Shown here: piece after piece, positions 57,134 through 64,000 of the stretch
Layout of the letters: the number at the start of each line of letters is the position of its first letter
How positions within the stretch are numbered: position 1 is the first letter of the stretch
From: Salisediminibacterium beveridgei
GTDB taxonomy: Bacteria > Bacillota > Bacilli > Bacillales > Salisediminibacteriaceae
Assembly: GCF_001721685.1 (NCBI RefSeq)
Contig: NZ_CP012502.1
Span: 806,001 to 870,000 of the forward strand
DNA: 64,000 nucleotides
Direction of reading: 5' to 3'
Program-made: the position numbers and the translations under genes
Notes under the pieces: generated by a model
Databases searched by the model: none
What the model saw: only the letters and a program-made list of their open reading frames with translations
Told to the model about the DNA's origin: nothing

Positions 57134-57769
57134 ATGAAACACCGCAAAAAATACCATTCGATCACAGTGAAAGGCAAAGACGGGCAGGAATACCTTGTGG
57201 AAGGGCCAATCTCGAAAGAGACGCTTGAAGCCTGTGAATTTGATGAAGGACTGGTAGCTTTCAGAAAACCTGAGCAACAGAGGAAAGCACTTTTGGAAGT
57301 GATGGATTTACCGGAAAGCAGAATCGTGGTGGCCAGACAAGGTGATCTGATTGTAGGATATGCGACTTATCTGTTCCCGGATCCTTTAGAACGGTGGTCT
57401 GAAATACAGTTGGAAAATCTGCTTGAATTAGGTGCGATTGAAGTCTCTTCAAGATACCGTGGTGCAGCCTTGGCAAAGCATATTCTTAAAGTTTCCATGA
57501 TGGACCAGACGGTGGAGGATTACATCATCATCACAACAGAGTATTACTGGCATTGGGATTTGAGAGGAACAGGTCTTTCTATTTGGGAATACAGAGATAT
57601 TATGGAGAAAGTAATGAAATCCGGGGGATTGGAATGGTACGCAACAGACGATCCGGAAATTTGTTCTCATCCAGCCAACTGTTTGATGGCGCGAATTGGG
57701 AAAAATGTCTCTCCATCGGATGTTCATGAATTTGATCGTGTACGATTTAAACATAAATACATGCTTTGA
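57134..57769 (+). CDS. acuA: AcuA, GNAT protein acetyltransferase
   Basis: A 211-residue acetyltransferase of the GNAT fold; VGYATYLF and IEVSSRYRGAALAKHIL carry the acetyl-CoA binding motif A. In B. subtilis, AcuA acetylates and inactivates acetyl-CoA synthetase AcsA. First gene of acuABC, with acuB overlapping it slightly upstream of its real start. The ATG at 57134 has ggaagg upstream. acsA, divergent from acuA in B. subtilis, is absent here. Confidence 0.93.
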   Translation: MKHRKKYHSITVKGKDGQEYLVEGPISKETLEACEFDEGLVAFRKPEQQRKALLEVMDLPESRIVVARQGDLIVGYATYLFPDPLERWSEIQLENLLELGAIEVSSRYRGAALAKHILKVSMMDQTVEDYIIITTEYYWHWDLRGTGLSIWEYRDIMEKVMKSGGLEWYATDDPEICSHPANCLMARIGKNVSPSDVHEFDRVRFKHKYML

Positions 57770-57795
57770 AACAGATAGAAGGGGAGAGTGATATC

Positions 57796-58440
57796 ATGAA
57801 TGTAAGCGATATCATGGTGAGAGATATTAAGACTGCAAAGCCGGATCTGTCAACGGGAGATGCCCTCGAATACATGAAAGCTATGCATATCCGGCATCTG
57901 CCGGTAGTGAATGATGCTGGCGAGTTTGTGGGGATTGTCTCGGATCGGGATTTAAAAGATGCGGCACCTTCGATTTTTGACAAATCACACGAAGATTTCA
58001 TTTATGTACCCATTTCAAAAGTGATGATAACCGATGTCATTACGGCGTTGCCACTCGATTTCGTTGAAGAGGCGGCGTTTACGATGGTGGAAGAAAATAT
58101 CAGTTGTTTACCAGTTGAAGAGGACGGGAAACTCGTAGGCATTATTACCGAAACCGACTTATTAAAAATTCTGGTGAAACTGACCGGCGCATCTCTTCCC
58201 AGTTCACGACTGGAGGTGGAGGTCAATGATGAGAGCGGTCATTTATGCAGAGTTACTCAACTGATTAATGAACACAAGATGAACATTCAAAGTGTATTGT
58301 TGTATCCGTCCCCGATAGATAATAAGAAGAAAATTCTTGTGTTTCGCATTCAGGCAATGGATATGAGACCTCTGCTTAACACGTTGAAAGAGGAAGGTTT
58401 TCATGTAAAATGGCCAAAAGATCTGGAGTTGGGCGTATGA
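57796..58440 (+). CDS. acuB: AcuB, CBS-ACT domain protein
   Basis: A 214-residue protein with two CBS domains (residues 1-60, DIMVRDIKT, and 75-130, MITDVITALPLDF) and a C-terminal ACT-like domain (LEVEVNDESGHLCRVTQLI). CBS pairs bind adenine nucleotides; the exact role in acetoin/acetate metabolism is unclear. The ATG at 57796 has aagggga upstream. Its stop overlaps acuC by 4 bp. Confidence 0.93.
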   Translation: MNVSDIMVRDIKTAKPDLSTGDALEYMKAMHIRHLPVVNDAGEFVGIVSDRDLKDAAPSIFDKSHEDFIYVPISKVMITDVITALPLDFVEEAAFTMVEENISCLPVEEDGKLVGIITETDLLKILVKLTGASLPSSRLEVEVNDESGHLCRVTQLINEHKMNIQSVLLYPSPIDNKKKILVFRIQAMDMRPLLNTLKEEGFHVKWPKDLELGV

Positions 58441-59612
58441 CAGATGAACACGTATTTATTTTTTCACCAGAACAACTGAATTACCGATTTCATGAGGAAC
58501 ATCCCTTCAATCAGAAGAGGCTATCCATTACGAATGATTTGTTATTTCATCTGGGTGCACTGCGTCCGGAGGACATAACCCCAGCGCGGGAAGCAACGAT
58601 TGAGGAATTGCTGCTCGTGCATGATGAGGAATACATTCAGGCGGTTTTGAATGCCAGTGAGGGGCAAGTCCGATCTTCCTATAGAACGGCCTTCGGAATT
58701 GGGACGGATGATACACCTGCTTTTCCAGGAATGCATCAGGCTGCAGCCTGGCTTGTTGGTGGGACACTCGAAGCCGTGGATCAAGTGTTTGCAAAAGGGA
58801 AAAAACATGCCTTGAATCTTGGTGGAGGTCTGCATCATGGATTCAGAGGCAGAGCTTCAGGCTTTTGTATTTATAATGACAGTTCAATAGCGATTGAATA
58901 TATGAGAAGAAAATACGGGGCCAGAGTATTATATGTCGATACCGATGCCCATCACGGCGATGGGGTGCAATGGGCGTTTTATAACGATCCGGATGTGTGT
59001 ACCTTGTCGATTCATGAGAGTGGGCGCTTTCTGTTCCCTGGAACAGGTAATGCGAATGAGCGTGGTCATGGTGATGGTTACGGAACTTCTTTCAATATTC
59101 CACTTGAAGCCTTCACTGAGGATGATTCTTTTATCCACGTTTACAAAGAAGCGATGCGAGAGATTGTTGCTTCGTTTAAGCCGGATGTCATCCTGACCCA
59201 AAATGGTGCTGATTCCCATTACTATGATCCATTGACGCATTTATGCGGCACATTAAAGCTTTATCACGAAATTCCACGAATTGCGCATGAATTGGCTCAT
59301 GAATATTGTGAGGGGCGCTGGATTGCAGTAGGCGGTGGAGGCTATGATATCTGGCGGGTCGTGCCACGGGCCTGGTCAATGGTCTGGCTTGAGATGTCCG
59401 GGCAACGACACCTCCAGAAAAAGGGGATCCCAAAACAATGGCTTGAGAAATGGCAGACGGAATCCCCGGTAACCTTACCTGAAGGATGGTTTGACCGCAC
59501 AGATATGTATCCACATATCCCCAGGCAAAAAGAGATTCAAAAGAAAAACCTCCGTACATTAAAACAGTCTTTGAAAGTGATCGAATCGTCAAGTGAAAAC
59601 TCAAAAGCTTAA
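58437..59612 (+). CDS. acuC: AcuC, class I histone-deacetylase-like protein deacetylase
   Basis: A 391-residue zinc deacetylase. HHGFRGRASGFCIYND holds the active-site His pair, VLYVDTDAHHGDGVQ the zinc Asp and His, and VGGGGYD the C-terminal Asp region. It removes acetyl groups placed on AcsA by AcuA. Start at ATG 58437 within ATGA overlapping the acuB stop; upstream starts lack support. Closed by a strong terminator shared with the PBP gene. Confidence 0.95.
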   Translation: MTDEHVFIFSPEQLNYRFHEEHPFNQKRLSITNDLLFHLGALRPEDITPAREATIEELLLVHDEEYIQAVLNASEGQVRSSYRTAFGIGTDDTPAFPGMHQAAAWLVGGTLEAVDQVFAKGKKHALNLGGGLHHGFRGRASGFCIYNDSSIAIEYMRRKYGARVLYVDTDAHHGDGVQWAFYNDPDVCTLSIHESGRFLFPGTGNANERGHGDGYGTSFNIPLEAFTEDDSFIHVYKEAMREIVASFKPDVILTQNGADSHYYDPLTHLCGTLKLYHEIPRIAHELAHEYCEGRWIAVGGGGYDIWRVVPRAWSMVWLEMSGQRHLQKKGIPKQWLEKWQTESPVTLPEGWFDRTDMYPHIPRQKEIQKKNLRTLKQSLKVIESSSENSKA

Positions 59613-59627
59613 AAATTTATGAAGAAG

Positions 59628-59660
59628 GGCCCCCTGCAGACATTTCTGCAGGGGGCCTTT
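59628..59660. terminator. Bidirectional terminator between acuC and the PBP gene
   Basis: GGCCCCCTGCAGA (59628-59640) and TCTGCAGGGGGCC (59645-59657) pair perfectly over 13 bp around CATT, then TTT. Confidence 0.92.
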
Positions 59661-59668
59661 CAGCCGGT

Positions 59669-62600
59669 TTATTCGTTTTCGTCGTCTTCCCTCGTCGCGT
59701 CATTGTTCTGATTGTTATTCCCGTTTGAATTAGTATTGTCGTTGTTGTTGGACGTATTCACATTGTCCTCATTGTTGTTATTCGCAGTGTTGTTATTGCC
59801 GTCATTATCCTCGTTGTTGTTATTATTGTCATTTTCGTCTTCATTGTTAGTCTCATTATTATTGGTATTACCAGTATTTTCGTTCTGATCATTATTGTTT
59901 TCATTTGTGTTATTTTGATTATCGTTGTTATCGTTATCGACCTGATTTGAATCATTATTATCGCTTTCTTCAGGCTCTTCTTCGACCTCTTCCTCTTCCT
60001 CTTCCTCTTCCTCTTCTTCAGGTGCAGCATATTCTCCGACAATCACGGGATCAGATTGTGAAGATTCTCGCCCCGATACGTCCACTGCCGTAATGAAGTA
60101 GGCACCTTCTCCGGCGCTGTAACTCAAATCATCATCCCAAATGAAGCTTTCCACAAGACTCGGGTCTTGATCTTCTGCCGGACTGTAATAAAGTCGGTAA
60201 CCAATCACGTCACCTTCGGGGTGCTCAGACCATCTCACAGACGATCCATCTGCAGACCCTGAAGTAACTGCGGACGGGGTCTGGCCATTGTCAGGCGCAT
60301 CCACATCAGGAACGAGGTCATCCCAATCATCTGGCAGGTACTCTGTAATATCGCCATCTGCAAATTCAAAATACTCTTCTTTTACGGATACACCCGGTTT
60401 TGTAAACTCTTCCGGAGTCTCATCCAATGATTTATATAATTCGTCATCGATTCTGACATACCGGACCCGCTCAAGACTGTCATCCTCATCAGTCGGAGCA
60501 AATTCAGAGTTAAACAGATCGGTAAACACAAGGCCGGCTTCGCGGCAAAGATCGGATGGCAATTTACCGGATATCGCACAAACGGATTGTTCAACGATGC
60601 CGCCTGGTGAAGACTGTTGCTCAGATGGACCGATTAAATCCGGATCGATCTCGTAGGCGGCATTCATCAGCTCCGACCAGAGAATCTGGTTTCGGATACT
60701 GTAGCTGATGCCGCTGGAATGATCTTCTATATTCGCGTTATTATCATAGCCAATCCAGGTGCCCATAGTCACATTGGGATTCAAAGCAATGAAGAGTGCA
60801 TCGCGGACACCCTGAGACGTACCGGTTTTGCCGGCCCAATCGGCATCGACATTCAGATAATTTGGCAGGTTACCGGCTGTTCCACCGCTGCCGTAAATGA
60901 CATCACGCATAACGTCATACATCAGGTAACTGGTCTGTGGTGAAACGACTTCCACTTCCTCGGGTTCATGTTCATAAAGCACTTCCCCGTCGAGGCTTTT
61001 GATGGATTCAATGACATATTGTTCATTTCTGACGCCGTCATTGGCGTATGTCGAAAAAGCACTGACCATTTGATCCAGACTGAAATTATCAGTTCCCAAT
61101 GGGAGACTTTCAAACATATTGTCCATATTTTCATAATAATCGAGCCCGAAATCGACAAACATATCTGACCCAGCTTCCCAGTCCATGTTATAAAATTCGC
61201 GGACTGCCGGCACGTTCCGTGACCGGACGAGCGCTTCTCTTGCAGTCATAATCCCGCGGTGGGTGTTATCAAAGTTCGATACTGATTTATCATCTTCTGA
61301 TTGATAATCGTAAGGTGTATCAGGTGCCAAAATCGCCGGTTGCAGAGCACCGGTATCAAAGCCTAATGGGTAGGTAGACAGTGACTTCATCGTTGACCCT
61401 GTTTGACGTCCGGAGAAACCGGAGTTCTTAATCGCACGATTGGTCTGACGGGCTTCGAAGTCACGGCCCGCAACAAAACTCAAAATCGCACCGCTTGAAT
61501 TATCGATCAGGACAGATGCACCTTCTTCTGGTACTTTCCATGGACTGCCATCATCCAAGGTTCCGAAGGTTTCTTCTGCTCCAAAATATTCAAATTCAGC
61601 AACAACTTCCTGCTGGGCGTCATACATGTCTTTATTAATCGTGGTGTGAATTTGATAGCCATCGCGTTCTAAGGAACGTTCTGCCAACTCTGTATAACGG
61701 TTGAAGAGGAGCTGGCGCTGATCATCATCTTCCACCTCATCGAGATCGATATCTTCTTGTTCAAAGAGGATTTCACGGATCACCGGGATCGCGTATTCCT
61801 TGGCCGTTTCCAAGACCCACGGGTACTGCTCGCGGCTTGAAGGCTGACTTTCACGGAGTTCGTCCTCCAGGTTGAAATCCAATGCACGGTCCCGCTCTTC
61901 AGAAGTGATATAGCCGGCCGAATACATTCTGTTCAACACGGTATTCATCCGACTGAGCCCTGCACTGAGGTCTTCCTTTATTTCCCCGCTTGAAGTGAAA
62001 GGTGTATAGGCAAAGGGACTCTGCGGCAGGCCGGCGATATAGGCCGCCTGCGGCAAACTGAGTTCACTTGCAGAGACATCGAATAGACCTCTTGCCGCTG
62101 CTTCCACCCCGGCCACCTGTCGGCCGTTCGTGTTTCGGCCAAACGGTACGATATTCATGTAGGCTTCCAGAATATCCTCTTTTTCGAAATGATGCTCCAG
62201 CCGCATCGCATACAGAATTTCGATGGCCTTGCGGTCGTGGGTGACTTCACTTGTGAGCAGCTGGTTTTTGATCAGCTGCTGGGTCAGGGTACTACCACCG
62301 GTTTGGATTGCAGCATTGGAGAAATCCTGATACAGGGCACGGAACAATGCTTTTGGCACCACACCCTCATGTTCAAAGAAATACTCATCCTCTGTGGCGA
62401 TGACGGCATTGATTAAATGATCGCTGATATCATCCAGTGAAGCTTCCCGTCTGTCCAGTGGACTCGGTAAATCCCCCAATAATACATCGTCGGCAAAATA
62501 AACTTCTGAAGCTTCTTCATAGTTATAGATGCTTTGCTCCATCTCTTCAAATTCCGGTATGGGTTCATTCTGAACCAGGGAAGCAAAATAGCCTGCAGCT

Positions 62601-62755
62601 GCACCTCCGGCAAATGCACCGAGAATCACAGTGACCGTTATGAATAACAATAAAATATTCCAGGCTACTTTGGTCGTGATTCTGATCCCTTTTATAACAA
62701 CCTGCGGCTCTTTACGAGAGAAGATCCGTCGTATCGATGAGAAAAATTCATTCAT
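59669..62755 (-). CDS. Class A penicillin-binding protein with FN3 domain and acidic/Asn-rich tail
   Basis: A 1028-residue bifunctional peptidoglycan synthase. Cytoplasmic N-terminus, transmembrane helix near residues 31-57, GT51 glycosyltransferase (ATEDEYFFEHEG and TGGSTLTQQL), transpeptidase with STMK, SRN and KTGTSQG. A fibronectin-III-like segment (about 810-900) follows, then a Glu run (about 905-925) and about 100 residues of almost only Asn, Asp, Glu and Thr. The tail is outside the membrane. The ATG at 62755 has AGGAGG 9 nt upstream. It lies between acuC and tyrS, convergent with acuC. Confidence 0.93.
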   Translation of the reverse strand: MNEFFSSIRRIFSRKEPQVVIKGIRITTKVAWNILLLFITVTVILGAFAGGAAAGYFASLVQNEPIPEFEEMEQSIYNYEEASEVYFADDVLLGDLPSPLDRREASLDDISDHLINAVIATEDEYFFEHEGVVPKALFRALYQDFSNAAIQTGGSTLTQQLIKNQLLTSEVTHDRKAIEILYAMRLEHHFEKEDILEAYMNIVPFGRNTNGRQVAGVEAAARGLFDVSASELSLPQAAYIAGLPQSPFAYTPFTSSGEIKEDLSAGLSRMNTVLNRMYSAGYITSEERDRALDFNLEDELRESQPSSREQYPWVLETAKEYAIPVIREILFEQEDIDLDEVEDDDQRQLLFNRYTELAERSLERDGYQIHTTINKDMYDAQQEVVAEFEYFGAEETFGTLDDGSPWKVPEEGASVLIDNSSGAILSFVAGRDFEARQTNRAIKNSGFSGRQTGSTMKSLSTYPLGFDTGALQPAILAPDTPYDYQSEDDKSVSNFDNTHRGIMTAREALVRSRNVPAVREFYNMDWEAGSDMFVDFGLDYYENMDNMFESLPLGTDNFSLDQMVSAFSTYANDGVRNEQYVIESIKSLDGEVLYEHEPEEVEVVSPQTSYLMYDVMRDVIYGSGGTAGNLPNYLNVDADWAGKTGTSQGVRDALFIALNPNVTMGTWIGYDNNANIEDHSSGISYSIRNQILWSELMNAAYEIDPDLIGPSEQQSSPGGIVEQSVCAISGKLPSDLCREAGLVFTDLFNSEFAPTDEDDSLERVRYVRIDDELYKSLDETPEEFTKPGVSVKEEYFEFADGDITEYLPDDWDDLVPDVDAPDNGQTPSAVTSGSADGSSVRWSEHPEGDVIGYRLYYSPAEDQDPSLVESFIWDDDLSYSAGEGAYFITAVDVSGRESSQSDPVIVGEYAAPEEEEEEEEEEEVEEEPEESDNNDSNQVDNDNNDNQNNTNENNNDQNENTGNTNNNETNNEDENDNNNNNEDNDGNNNTANNNNEDNVNTSNNNDNTNSNGNNNQNNDATREDDENE

Positions 62756-62830
62756 TATCGTCAACCTCCTAAATTTCAATCATATTATAGCACAAACACG
62801 CTCCCGGGAATAGAGATCGAAGAATGAGTA

Positions 62831-62860
62831 TTGACACCGAATCAGAAATTGTGATATAAA
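62831..62860 (+). promoter_or_regulatory. Promoter of the tyrS T-box leader
   Basis: TTGACA at 62831-62836 and TATAAA at 62855-62860, spacer 18 bp, immediately before the T-box leader. Confidence 0.7.
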
Positions 62861-62869
62861 TTGATTTAT

Positions 62870-63131
62870 TATCTCACATAGTTGAAATGATCCAGGATGA
62901 AGACGGAGTAGTCAAACTCTCCCTGCCAAAGAGAACCGGTGGTGCTGTGAACCGGTGCAAAGAGTAAGACGAATTACACCTTCGGAGATCGGCAGCGTAT
63001 GTCTGCCCGCCAAAACAGGCGTTATGAAATGAAGAACGGTTCCGGTATTTTTTTGTGGAACTGTATTCAAGGGTGGTACCGCGAATATTCGCCCCTTGCT
63101 TTCGATATGGAAAGCAGGGGGCGTTTTTTTG
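62870..63131 (+). ncRNA. T-box riboswitch, tyrosine type
   Basis: The T-box consensus AGGGTGGTACCGCG is at 63070-63083, and a terminator (GCCCCTTGCTTTC at 63091-63103 with GGAAAGCAGGGGGC and T7, to 63131) follows. The 5' part has stem I features, and ATTACACC near 62964 offers a UAC tyrosine codon as specifier. The TGGT in the T-box can pair with the ACCA end of uncharged tRNA-Tyr. Uncharged tRNA would prevent termination and induce tyrS. Confidence 0.93.
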
Positions 63132-63140
63132 TTCTCCTAA

Positions 63141-64000
<860 letters not shown>

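Noticed and set aside
59950-60025. Repeated cctctt units as a CRISPR or tandem-repeat locus
   Set aside because: They are codons for the Glu run of the PBP tail, in frame and without spacers.

Overview
The window reads as a chromosomal segment of a low-to-mid GC Firmicute of the order Bacillales, most likely a halophilic or alkaliphilic Bacillus relative. This is inferred from gene content and order: most genes match the Bacillus subtilis block from ytkD to tyrS (ytkD, ytmA, pckA, metK, ytoA, ytpAB, ytqAB, leuS, ytzE, ytlPQ, ytmP, trmB, ytnP, ytzB, ytoP, ytoQ, ytpQ, murC, ytxGHJ, aroA, ccpA, motPS, acuABC, tyrS). A Na+-type MotPS stator behind ccpA and acidic proteins fit a salt- or alkali-adapted cell. 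No species can be named from the sequence alone.

Layout. 1-6.1 kb: end of ytkD, ytmA, a HAD phosphatase, pckA (minus), a SAM riboswitch with metK, and the gamma-carbonic anhydrase ytoA. 6.1-9.6 kb: the ytpAB pair (lysophospholipase and C35 terpene synthase) facing ytqA-mnmM. 9.6-24.2 kb: leuS with a short leader, a frameshifted ytfP flavoprotein, an unknown 230-aa protein, proC, a YjbQ protein, two SEDS glycosyltransferases (FtsW-like and RodA-like) in tandem, an RsuA pseudouridine synthase, the small regulator YtzE behind a 63-codon gene, an MFS transporter, a frameshifted cysteine synthase, ytlP-ytlQ and a small unknown gene. 24.2-34.7 kb: the complete glycogen operon glgBCDAP (minus) facing type I pullulanase (plus), so synthesis and breakdown are in one locus. 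34.8-41.4 kb: ytmP, trmB, ytnP, a complete IS1182-type insertion sequence, ytzB, ytoP, ytoQ. 41.5-50.4 kb: accessory lipoprotein, orphan PTS IIC, ytpQ, short nicotinate phosphoribosyltransferase, an unknown gene, murC, aminopeptidase, ytxGHJ. 50.5-64 kb: an actin-like FtsA/PilM-family protein with a repeated C-terminal module, aroA, ccpA-motPS, acuABC, a class A penicillin-binding protein with a long acidic/Asn-rich tail, and T-box-controlled tyrS running off the window.

Regulation is unusually readable: S-box and T-box leaders, many convergent bidirectional terminators, a perfect 12-bp palindrome just upstream of the aroA promoter, and a stem that would sequester the ribosome binding site of the transposase. 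A short intergenic repeat (core 51 bp) occurs three times, and two genes carry single-base indels in homopolymers.

I saw no CRISPR array, prophage, tRNA or rRNA gene. The least explained items are the actin-like multi-module protein, the intergenic repeat family, the IS architecture, and several small genes with good ribosome binding sites but no recognised family.
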